Source: Apostichopus japonicus
Taxonomy: Eukaryota; Echinodermata; Holothuroidea; Aspidochirotida; Stichopodidae
Assembly: GCF_037975245.1 (NCBI RefSeq)
Contig: NC_092564.1
Coordinates: forward strand, 10,020,484-10,084,483
Direction of reading: 5' to 3'
Length of the DNA stretch: 64,000 bases
The notes below the pieces were generated by a model, which did not search any database, was not told where the DNA came from, and was given only the letters and a program-made list of their open reading frames with translations. Shown here piece after piece: positions 1 through 12,500 of this stretch (its first letter is position 1; each line of letters opens with the position of its first letter). The translations under genes were made by a program, and so were the position numbers.

Positions 1-466
1 TCCATGTGAGGGTTAGTAGTTGGTTCTAGCCTAGCCTACCTCACTGTGTGATGCATGATGCTAAGTACCCAATATGTACGAACTGTGAAGGTTGTGTGAA
101 GGTAAGTAACCAAATGAATGGTAGCCCTCCCTCCTTGTTGTGAAATTAATAATAGCCAGTGCTTACCTGATGTACCCTCTGAAGGTAGGCAGACAAGTGG
201 GGATCATGCCATTTTGGTGATATGTTAGACAGGAGTGGGCAGTCCTAGCTCACCATATGACTAGGTGAAATACTAGGTAATGTTAACCATCACAAGCAAA
301 GTCAGCCATGTAGTTGTGGTCTCTAAAAGTTTGAAGGACTTCTTCCCCCCATTCCCTCCCCTCCCTGTAACCGTTACCCTCCCCCCCATACCACTCTTTA
401 TGTAGTTGATGCAGTGTTTTCTACACACTTCTTCAGTGCTATGATATCTTTATCCTGATTTTACAG

Positions 467-586
467 ATGACATCAATTGTGGGAATGACGATGCATGCAG
501 CCAAGAGGCCACTTGCTTGGATTCAGAGGGAACGTACACATGTGACTGTCAGGACGGTTACCAAGGAAACGGAAGAATTTGCGTTG
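467..586 (+). CDS. Exon: EGF-like domain 1 (calcium-binding type)
   Basis: A 120-nt phase 1-1 exon between a ttacag acceptor and a gtaaga donor. It encodes one complete EGF domain starting D-D-I-N-C and ending G-R-I-C-V, with six cysteines and the C-x-C spacing of the fourth and fifth. The D-x-(I/V)-N/D-C start is the calcium-binding EGF signature. Earlier exons of the same kind are expected upstream of the window. Confidence 0.88.
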
Positions 587-3500
587 GTAAGAAAAATTTG
601 TAACAGCATTTACAGATATTCACACAGAGGACTGTATAAAACTTCCCAAAGAAGTGACAAAGAGAGTTTACAAGTGATATGAGGGCAAGGAGTTTTAAAG
701 TGACTAGATAGATAGTTCAAATACTTACAAGAGAGTCTTAGATGCATTCAAAATGGTGTACCATGTCTGTATGGAGGCTTCATTGCAAACGTTAAAACAT
801 CATTAACCTCAGAATACAGGGGATTTGGTTTAAACTGCAATTAAAAAACTGGGATATTTAAAATAATAATCTTCAACAAGTTTGTTGAATGTCATATACA
901 GTATTTCCTTGTCAACAGCGCATGAAGGGGGCGGGGGCAGCGTGAAGGGGGAGGTGGCAGGTGGAAGAATGCTGCTGTTTGCTCAAATAATGAATGAATT
1001 TCTTTCCAGCCCCAAGATTATATACTTTACTGTAATGTCATACCGAGGACTTGAAATTTAAATAAAAAGACTATTTGCCTGATATTAATTAATATCAGAC
1101 AAATAGTCTTTCTATTTAAATGTTTAAACAGAGGGTGATTACAGTAGTTATCGCTAGTACTAGCAACAGATTTAACAAATACTTTTCAAGAAAATAAGTC
1201 TTGAGTAGCTCCAGAGAGGTTTTGTGAGGAACCATAGAAATCTGCTTAAATTTGCTGCAAATCTTTGTAGGATGATGAAAATAAATCAATGTATCTCATT
1301 CAGACGGAAAAAGGTAACATTTTTCATATTATTTTGCACTCATTGAAACAACTATCTATGAATTCAAATCAAATTTGAAAATAATCCCTATTGAAACACG
1401 TTTTGAATAGTAAAAGAAATGTCATTTTTTAAATGAATATAATTCAATCAAAATATTGTATCTTTTCAATGTTTGGTGTAGTTCAAACGAAGATGCATAA
1501 TTTTTATGTTTCCATTAAACATGGCGCTCTACGTATCAATGGCTCGACAACTTCTCTGGAGTTTAATCAGATCAGCTCTAGGAAAACCTAAGTTCATAGT
1601 TTGCCGTAATAACTCCCCACTTCTGTCTCTGAAAATATCTTCCTTCTCCTTGAAATTTGCAGACAAGAAGGATTGCCAGGAAGACGATGTTTGTTCAGTT
1701 AATTTTATTTGCCAAGAGGAAGAACCTGGATTCAGCTGTGATTGCCCTGATGGCTTCCAAGTCATCGAGGGCGCCTGCACGGGTAAAGATTTAACTCATT
1801 CATCATCTGACGTCAAATTGCTGCCGTTTCCATGTCATTATTTCTTTGTTTTGTTTTGTCTTTTGTTTATTTATAATTATCCTTCCAGCAGCATCCTTTT
1901 CATCTCTTATAAATAAATTAGATGATATTTTTTTTTAGCCATTTCCTAATTTCTTTGGAAAACAGTTTAGAGGTAATTATTTAAGGAACTTGAAATTTTG
2001 CTAACTTTGCTGGCACATGAATAGTCACTGTGAGGTTGGTATTTTGTTGTCTTGTGCGGCAAGTGTTTGGGGAAGGAGTTTGATGTTTTCAGCCCAAACA
2101 GAAATGCTAACACATTTTCAATAAAGACAAGAACTGCAATTGCAATATCAATGCCTTTTGCAATACTTTTAAGTTGCATTAAATGGATTGTAGTCTGTCC
2201 TAGCATAGTTGGCATTATATTTAGCATCAAGCATTTAGTCAGTCCCTACTAATATATCATAGTGTATATATGTCATAGTGTATATAGTGGACATGTTGTC
2301 AGCCTCAAGAAACTGCAATCAGGGATCTTCTACTATGATTATTTGATTTTGTGAATCCCTTTTTCTTGATAATGGTGATAAAAGTTCATTCTAACTTTAA
2401 TATAGATTCTAGCTTCACAGCTTTTTTCTCCATTCAGTTTTTTAAATTTCTTTATATTTTATCATAGATATCAATGAATGCGATCTTGATCCTTGCCTGG
2501 ATGAAGCAACATGCTACAATACCGAAGGGTCCTTTCACTGTCAGTGTCCAGGTGGGTTCCAAGGGGATGGCCGGCCGAGTGCCTCTGGATGTCAGGACAT
2601 CGATGAATGCCAGACAAGGACTGCTAGATGTCCTGCTAGGTCAGATTGTGTCAACGAAGAAGGCAGTTACGTATGCATCTGTCAGCTGGGGTATGAACTC
2701 ATTGGAGAACTTTGTGTTGGTAAGTAATTCTAAATATCAAATTAATATTTCTACCCCATTACCCCCACCGCCTCTCAAACACCTTCCCCTACGCAATGTC
2801 TCCGAGCTTTGGTGCTTATGACCAAGCTATGAGGCTAATGACCGAGCTATGAGGTTAATGACCGAGCTAAGAGTTTAATGACCGAGCTAAGAGTTTAATG
2901 ACCGAGCTATGAGGCTAATGACAGAGCTATGTGGCTAATGTTCGAGCTGAGAGTTTAATGACCGAGCTGGGAGTTTAATGACCTAGTTATGTGGTAAATG
3001 ACCGAGCTTTGAGGTTAATGACCGAGCTATAAGGTTAATGACCGAGCTATAAGGTTATTGACCGAGCTAAGAGTTTAATGACAGAGCTATGAGGTTAATG
3101 ACCGAGCTTTGAGTTTAATGACTGAGCTAAGAGTTTAATGACTGAGCTATGAGACTAATGACCGAGTTATGAGGTTAATGACAGAGCAATGAGGTTAATG
3201 ACCGAGCTTTGAGGTTAATGACCCAGCTAAGAGGTTAATGACCGAGCTATGAGGTTATTGACCGAGCTTAGAGTTTAATGACCGTGCTATGTGGCTAATG
3301 ACCGAGCTATGAGGTTAATGACAGAGCTATGTGGCTAATGACCAAGCTAACAGTTAAATGACCGAGCTATGGTGTTAGTGACCAAGCTAGGAGGTTAATG
3401 ACCGAGCTATAAGGTTAATTACCGGTACAAATTGAGGCAACAAAACAACAAGCAAACAAACTAAAGCAGGAACATTGTTTAACTTGAGGGCTTTTAATTG

Positions 3501-6500
3501 TTTCAATGTATGAAAGATGACCTTGTTTTATATGAAAGATAAAAATAGAAAACCTGAGAGCAATGAAGTTGATACTCGATGTTATTATAATATAGAAGAC
3601 ATGCCAGGTAATGTAGCAATCATTTTAATCTAACACTTTACCATGTATGATAGTGTGTTTCTGACAGCAAATCGTTGCTTCTGGTGCTTGGGATAATTTG
3701 AAGAAATTACATGAGAGCTAAGGAGTATTTCAAGTCAATCTCTCACACACTTTGAAACAGATATCTTCAAATTAGCTCAGTTGATCAGTGGACAGACTGT
3801 CAACAAATCACAGTCGATGACTATAAAACTCAGTGGTGTTGCTAGGGAACATTTGTGATGTATTAATTCACATCATTCTTCCTTTCTGCCTCTGTTGTTT
3901 ATTATCACAGACATTGACGAATGCAAGGACTCGAGGCTACATGACTGTGCCCTGAACTCCTCCTGTGTTAATATCCCAGGGACGTTCACCTGCCAGTGTA
4001 ATCCAGGATTCTTCAGTTACATCAGTCTAGGACAAAATGGAATCTGTGAAGGTAAAGAAGTGGTCAATTATATAACTATAAATTGGCTGTACACTTAACG
4101 AAAAGGGGATGGCATATAGTTTGCAAGTTTTAAAGACTTCTGGTTTTTAAAAGGAGTCTGTAATTATAACAATCATCAATAGGATCATTACTTTTCTTTA
4201 TCTTTGTCCCATTTGTTTGCAGATCTGGGCTAATTTGAATATATGCAAATGATGCTGCATGAATATTTCATATATTGAAGCCTCATGCAAGCAGATCAGA
4301 AAAATTCAAAAGTATTTCTGTTAGAAGTATCTCAAAGTAGAATGAATATATTATAACTGTAATAAAGTTTGAAGCGTTGAATTATTTTGGTAAAATTTTC
4401 AATGAGATTATAAGGATTATTTTTATTTATTACCAGAGCCAAAATCATTTATCCTAATACATTTGGTTTTCAGATATCGATGAATGTGCGCTGGGGGTTC
4501 AAGACTGCTCGTTGAATGCTGAATGCAACAATGTGGCTGGCAGCTTTATTTGCACCTGTAAGGAAGGTTTCCACGGAGATGGCAAAACTTGTCAAGGTAA
4601 CACGATGTGATCAGGAACGTTATAAATAGCCATTTGCATTAATTTAACAGCGAGTAAGAATCATTGGATTTATCTGTTGATAGTCTCAGACAGCCTGTGA
4701 CCAAAACAACCGTAATGCAGTTATCAAGATTTGAGATGTGTGAACATTTTCTGATACAAGTATAGATTTTAAAGGCATAATTTTAGTCTTCATATGTTAA
4801 AGTCAAAGAAAAACATAAACACTTATCTAAGTACTAGTAATGTCCCTGTTGCTATTCCTGGTTTCAAGATAATCAGCTTTGAATTATGCTGAATCTCCCG
4901 AACGTACCTTTGAAGAATCAATTGATGAACGCGATTGGCTCCTCAGTGCAGGTCTAACCTACTAATATAGCCATTGTATCATCACTTGTCTAGTTCACAA
5001 TATTACAATACCTCGAGTTTTCTTACAATGTAATTCTCCACAATCGCATGCATATCATTTGGTGAATTGCTGGGAGAATGGGGATGGGTACATTAACATT
5101 ATGAACTATTGGAGAGTTTAAATGTCACAACAATTGATCGTCAGACTTATAACTATCATGTTAACATTTGTAGATTCACCTGAAGTCCTTGACGGGTTAT
5201 TCCATTAAGTACTGACGATGTATCTTTAACAGATTTCAAGGCCTGTCCGCCATGGATTCCAGCCTTTCTTCGCGCTTTCTTCATAATAAATATTGGTATT
5301 TTTGTCCTTTTCTTCTGCTCTTTAGATGTTGATGAATGCGCCACGAGTCGGCCATGCTCTCAGCAAGCACTTCGAAGTTGCATGAACCGGGTTGGAAGTT
5401 ACAGATGTATTTGCCAGATTGGCTACTATGAAAATAGTCAGGGTATTTGTTCAGGTGAGGAAGAACTTACCTAATTCCTAAGATTATAATTGGACAGATT
5501 TTTGTTAAAGTTTGAAAAGTTTTGCATTTAGAACGAAAATTTAAAGAAAAGTTTAGTATAAACTGTGCACGGATAGAATTGTATCTGTTTTGTAAAATAA
5601 ATGAACTCTGTGCCTGTTGTGTCAATTTTACAAAATAGATCAGCCTATCATACACACATTTAAGTAATGATTGTTTATTATTATCAATTTTTCTTAGAGT
5701 GACCAGGGTTTCATTACTGATACATTGTTTTTTCAGGATTTGCTTCTTTAACATAGTTATGGTAATGCATGTATGTATGCAGTAATTGACATATTTATTT
5801 TGTTCTCGTAGAATCCAATACCATTGAGCTGAGCGTTGAATTCTCAGACATTAAAGGCCTAAAGACCAGATATTTCTATGACCTCATCACAGAGGAATCT
5901 CTTGACCGCCTCTCAAATGATGTAAGTTTTATTAGTTATGAAAGAGAGCAAAGAAAATTATGACTAGAACTGGGATATGTACCAGTGACCTCTGGGTTAA
6001 AAGCGTGTAGTGACCTCTTGGGTTCATACCCATAGAATTTCATAGAATTAGAATATTATGTCGATTATTTTACATATATACACTTACTTTTAACCATATA
6101 GCATCCATCAAGTCGAGTGAGCAACTTTCCCTGTGAATTCTGTGATTTTTTTCTGTCCATCGGTTATTACTAATAAAAAGGTAGCAAGCATCAGCAGTTA
6201 TTGGCAATTATGACTTCAGCCCTAATTCTTATATGCACATTAGGTTTGTCTTGGAACCCTTAGCAGTGACATCTTGGGTTTTCAATAAGTCAATTGATGT
6301 TCTATTTTGCTTTTGGAAATCAGAAATACCCAAAATTTAAGATAGTGATCTATGATTCTCCATTTATGACCATGTCGAGGAGACAAGTTTCGGAAAATGA
6401 TTTGTAGTTGACCCATGTTAAAGTATTGTTGTTTTCATATTACACTCTGACAATTGTCAGGATGTTGCCATCGGATGTATACCACTGAACAAACAATATT

Positions 6501-9500
6501 GTGTCACTAAGTGCATTGAATCACCAAATACTTTCAATCCTCACCAAGCTTTGACGATAGTTTTACAATCTCTTTCAAGGTCACAGTCTTGTTTGCCAAC
6601 TCTGATGCTTCTGACCATGTCCATGATGTCTCGGTGCTGAGCATGACCAGGTCAGCGACAGATTCGGCCGTAGTCATCATCAGGGTAGACTTTGACTTGA
6701 GAGCCAACATGACCATCCAAACAGCCACTGGAATGTTCGGTGAACTCTTGCAGGGACGACGTAACAACATTGTACCTCCGGACAGCATTGTAATCAAATA
6801 TGATGTGTATTATGCAGGTAAGGAGCTTCATATCATCCACAGTGGCAGTAGGGGTATTACAAATAAACTTGAAACTTGAAACAAAGGTAGCCTGGGTACA
6901 GAGACTTGCCATCTAGAAACATTGGTCAAGGGGACAACGTTGTACTCAACTATGATGTGTATTACGCAGGTAACAACTTTATATCAACCAGAATGATAGA
7001 TGGGTACTAAATTGCATATTAGTTACAGGGAATTAGGTAAAGGGAATTAGGTACAGGGAATTATGTACAGGGATTTTTGAAACATTAATCCAACACACTA
7101 TTGTTCTCCACTATAATGTGTATTCTGCAGGGCAGGTAACAACTTAGAGACTGTCGTTAGGGGTATTCAATGTGTTCTTGGTACATATACAATTGCCACC
7201 CAACAGAAACATGAACCCATGATGTGTATTATGCAGGTAACAACTTAATGTCATCCAGAATGACATTAAAGGGTAATATTCAAATATATATAGTTACTAC
7301 TGATGATTTGCCATCTAAAAACATTGGCCATATGAGCCTGCTGTATTTTGGTCTTTCCCATGTGCTTCATCAGTTTATCTGTCACGGTAACCTTCTACAT
7401 CTATCTTCAAAGTGTAAGCATAGTAAAATTAGAGTGAAATCTCAGGCCTATGTAGAAACTGTATTCTCAAAGGCTGAGGAATGAAACCCTCTGCAATGCT
7501 TTACAATGATCATAGGTTACTTATCTAAAACAAAACCAAAAATCCTTTTAAAGCAAATTTTGAGAAACATTCAAAGAAATATCGAGTATTCTACCTTATA
7601 AAGATGGAAAGTGGCATTTTTTTACATGAGTCTAATAATATTTAACCTGAATATTTAGCTGTATGTTTAATATGGTGATGTTGTGGCCAAGCTAAGCTAA
7701 CCTCATATTTGGGGTATTTAAGTTTAGATATTTTGTTTAATTGGCATAAAATGAGTCACACACACATAGCTAGTGTATAACCCTCAATACAGTATTATTC
7801 CTACACAGTTTTCCTTTTCGTCATCTTCTTTCGTTCTTCTTTTTCACAGAAGAGAATCCTTGCCTCAGCGGTGACCACGGTTGCTTTGAGGCCGGCTACA
7901 GTCACTGCCTGCCGGTCAGAGGTGGAGGCTACGAGTGCTCCGACTGCCAAGCCGGTTTCAGGAACGACAATGGCGCTTGCGTCCCGGATCCTTGCCAGAA
8001 CGGAGAGAGCGACTGTACGGACAGATACTTTGCCAGCTGCGTCTACGCCGAGCAGGGACAGTTCACCTGCGAGGATTGCCTGCAGGGCTTCATACAGGAG
8101 GAGACCTCCTGCGTGCCGGATCCCTGCCAGGCAGGACAGAGGATGTGCGAAAGGTTGAATTTCGTTCGGTGCATCCCCGACGGTAACAACCAGTATCACT
8201 GTCAGACCTGTAAGACTGGATTCAGACTGGAAAATGGAGCTTGTGTCTCTGAAATTAGTAAGTATCAATGAAATGAGTCTACACATTCACAAGTTTTCAC
8301 TCGTGTGTGTCTGTGTGAGTGGTCGGGTAGGGTTTTGTGTGCATCAATGGGAGGGGTGGGGTGGGGTTGGGTAGGGATTTGTGTGTGTCTGTGGGAGGGG
8401 TGGGGTAGGGTAGGGATTTGTGTGTCTGTGTGAGGGGTGGGATAGGGTATTCTGTGCATCTGTGGGAGGGGTGGGGTAGGGTTTTGTGTGCGTCTGTGGG
8501 AGGGTGGGGTAGGGTTTTGTGTGCGTCTGTGGGAGGGTGGGGTAGGGTTTTGTGTGCGTCTGTGGGAGGGGTGGGATAGGGATTTGTGTGTGTCTGTGTG
8601 AGGGGTGGGGTAGGGTAGGGTTTTCTGTGCATCTGTGGGACAGGTGGGGTAGGGTTTTGTGTGCGTCTGTAGGAGGGGTGGGATAGGGATTTGTGTGTGT
8701 CTGTGTGAGGGGTGGGGTAGGGTAGGGTTTTCTGTGCATCTGTGGGACAGGTGGGTAGGGTTTTCTGTGCGTCTGTGGGACGGGTGGGGTAGGATTTTGT
8801 GTGCATCTGTGGGAGGGGTGGGGTAGGGATTTGTGTGTGTCTGTGTGTGGGGTGGGGTCCGGTAGGGTTTTGTGTGCGTCTGTGGGAGAAGTGGGGTACT
8901 GTTTTGTATGTGTCTGTGTGAGGGGTCTGGTAGGGTTTTGTGTGTGTCTGTGTGAGGGTGGGGTAGGGTTTTGTGTGTGTCTGTGGGAGGGGTGGGGTAG
9001 GGTTTTGTGTGCGTCTATGGGAGGGGTGGGACAGGGTTTTGTGTGTGTCTGTGTGAGGGTGGGGAAGGGTATTGTGTGTGTCTATGGGAGGGGTGGGGTA
9101 GGGTTTTGTGTGCATCTATGGGAGGGGTGGGGAAGGGTTTTGTGTGTGTCTGTGTGAGGGTGGGGTAGGGTTTTGTGTGTCTATGGAAGGGGTAGGGTAG
9201 GGTTTTGTGTGTGTCTATGGGAGGGGTGGGGTAGGGTTTTGTGTGTGTCTGTGTGAGGGTGGGGTAGGGTTTTGTGTGTGACTATGGGAGGGGTGGGGTA
9301 GGGTTTTGTGTGTGTCTGTGGGAGTGTGGGGTAGGGTTCTGTCTGTGTTCTTTTTACCTTCTTCATTCTTTGTTTTATTTCGTTACTACAAGACTGATAT
9401 ATGATGTAAAAGCTTCAACGTTGAATAACTCATTGCCCCAAAAAGTAAAATGCTTTTCTTGAATGACAAATTTGTTACACTGGAATAACCCAAGAGGTGT

Positions 9501-12500
9501 AAATATATAAGGTACACTAGAGGTAAAAGCAGAAGTGGGTGAGAATATATAAACAGCAAAATTTCTCTTGAAATTGCTTACCTGCAACTTTGATGTTTTA
9601 AGTAGAATACCCTATCTGTTTGGTGTGTTCCTGGTTTCATGATTTTGCTAGCTGTTGTGGTTTCTCACTGCATGGCACACCCGGCACAGAAGTGGTTAAA
9701 TAAGATTTGTCCACCAGGGCTGGATAGCTTGGTTAGTAGTAGCACACAGAACTTGTAATCCTTTAGTCTCTGGTTCAAATGCTGCTGTTCTTTCGGCCAA
9801 TACTTTCTTTGCTCTATCAAATTGTTGTAAATTATGTTTGCCCATAGGCGTAGAGTGCGGGGGGGGGGGGCTGCAGCTCCCCTGAACCAAATATTTTTGT
9901 AAAAATTCGAGCAATATGCTGAGGATTTTTCGGGCACCTACTGAAAGAAAAATAAATTGCAATGATGTAGGTAAAGGAAATCAATAGTTTAAAAAAAAAT
10001 CCTTGGTAATTAAAATAAATTCTAAGCTTGGCCGACTAATTTGCCATTTCGGTAATAACACAGCAAATGTTTGTATGTAATTGGCATGCTATGTAATAAC
10101 CGATGCATGCCTATACGGTATGTACGTTGACATGTTGAAAAATTTTGGTTAAATATTTCGGGCAAGTGGTTACAGCCCCCCCAATCATACGCCTACGCCT
10201 ATGTGTTTGCCTGTCAGTTTTCTGTTAGATGCTTTATGTTGATTTACCTTGAGCAGTCGTAAGCAACAAGCCGCGTTTAAAGTGTTTGTTAACAGAGTGT
10301 CTGCTTGTCTCGTCCACAGGAAACAATCCTTGCGCATCGGGCGCAAATAACTGCCAAGCAAATAACTTCCAAACCTGCGTATTCGACGATGAGGGGCTCT
10401 TCCATTGTGAGGACTGTCTCCCCGGTTACCGTCACGAAGGGAACGAATGCACTACGGATCCCTGTCAGTTACATCAAGACAACTGCAATGAGCGTAACTT
10501 TGATCGCTGCCTGTTCACGACCGGCGGGGGATTTACTTGCAGCCTGTGTAAGGCAGGTTATAACCAGCAAGGAGCAGAGTGTATCAGAGATGGTGAGCTA
10601 ATTACCATAGCAACTAGCAAATGTTTTAGACTTGGGATAAGTTGTGAACTTGTGAGTTTGCTAATGTGGACATTTCAATGGATATTCTGTAATTTGTGAT
10701 AAGTTTTTAAGAACTTATGCCCCCCCCCCCCAAAAAAAACCCAAAAAATGATACCAGCCCTTTTCATAATTTTTGATATATACTGACTTGTTTTGACAAA
10801 AACAAATTGGAATTTCATCTGATGATTTTTGGTTTTTTTTCTATGGTCACATTTCAAAGAGATGGCCTGTAAATTGTGATAATTTTCTAAAGCTACTTAT
10901 TCCAGCCATGTTTATGACAGTTGTCTTTACTAGATATCATTGATATTTATTTAGTATAGTTTCAGAGCAGCTAAGATCCCCCAGAAAGCAACATATTGCA
11001 CCCCAAAATCCAAGTCGGGGGGCCGATAAAAACTGAATTGTTCTCTCATAGTTTGTACCATGAACCTGTACCCACATATGATATACTTGTTACCTGAACC
11101 ATGTACTACAATACCATCTGTACTTCCAACATAGCAACCTAGAGTACACTTTCACTCATTCTGATACTAATATCCCTTTCTCCAGATACCAGTACCCTAA
11201 AGCGTTATCGTGGGAAGTTGAAAATTTTGTCGGTTAATAATTCCGAGGCATTAGCAGTATTCCAGCCTGGTCTGTCAGAGGTCAACTCGGATGTCTTCAG
11301 GGTTTACGAGCAACAAGTCTGCTCAATAGTGAGTAACGGCATTCTTTGGGTTGGGGTCCAGCGTTCCAGCGTACTAATATATTGTTAGTGATAGTCAGAG
11401 AAGGATGGGTTACTAATAAATAAGTTATTTGAATATATTCCCTTCATTGTAATTTGTTTTTCACCCTCTGATATGGCAGGGGAGTGGGTGGGGGAGGGAG
11501 GAGGGTGTGGCTGACATGCAAATATTCACATGAAAATAGTTTTAACCAATAAACTGGAACTTTTGAAAAGAAAAGTCACTGAAGGCTGCTGAAAAATAAA
11601 AAGCTTGTCACGAATAACATGTTAGAATGATAAAACAATTAGTTTATTGACTTAACAATATTTGTAAAATCTACAGGAATCAGGTACCAGTGTCAATTTT
11701 TTTTCTCTCTTTCTGACGACATTAATGATTATTTTCCAAACAGCTAATAAAAAAATGAAATATATTGTCTATTTCTGTGACAGTAGTATGCAACTAACAA
11801 GATTTTTTCAAGGGAGGGTGTCATTGTTAACATTGTCGATTCTCTGCTGAATTTCACAGGTCAATGACGTCATACCCAGCCATAGCGACTTGCTGAGAGG
11901 TGGTTCCAAGGACTGTTTTGTGTTTTCATTCCTGAATGGCTCCATCATCACCTATCTGGCTCTTGATTTCACACAGACCAGCAGGTCTATAGATCTCAGC
12001 TCCGAAATAAGTCGTGCTCTCACCAGTGGCGGCACATCGCTGCCAGAAGGTCTGCTATTGGCTCGCAGCGACGGACGAGCTAACATTCTGGTCGATTCTT
12101 CGTCCATTGAAGTCATAGGCAAGTGCTAATAAAGTTCTGCTCTCAGTATACAGAGGCGCTCTTCTGAGAATATCTTTTGGATTCTTATCACTACCTGTTA
12201 AAATAGCTTTTCTGCATGTATTTAGGCATGCAGGAGTTATGGCTGGTGTTCTGTGTAGTGTGTTATTAAGAAAACCAGCCCTTAAAGAACATAGGAATAA
12301 AACTTGAAACTATCTTTTAACGATAGATTTAATTTGTCTATGATAAAGGCTGCAGAATGTGACCAGATATTTTGCCCTAACAATGAGTTAGTTGCACAAT
12401 TCAGTCAAATTGACACGTATCTTATGTTTACCATCTTATGTTTATCATATGTTTACTCAACTATATATCTGAAGGATGACAACTCTAAAATAAAAAATAT

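Noticed and set aside
1..110. Possible upstream EGF exon ending at gtgaag|gtaagt
   Set aside because: The donor is good, but the frame needed to join the next exon in phase 1 has a stop 12 nt before it, and no EGF cysteine pattern precedes it.
8297..9115. 272-codon minus-strand open frame of Pro/Thr/His repeats
   Set aside because: It follows exactly from the G-rich minisatellite read backwards; no splice sites, start context or non-repeat sequence support a gene.
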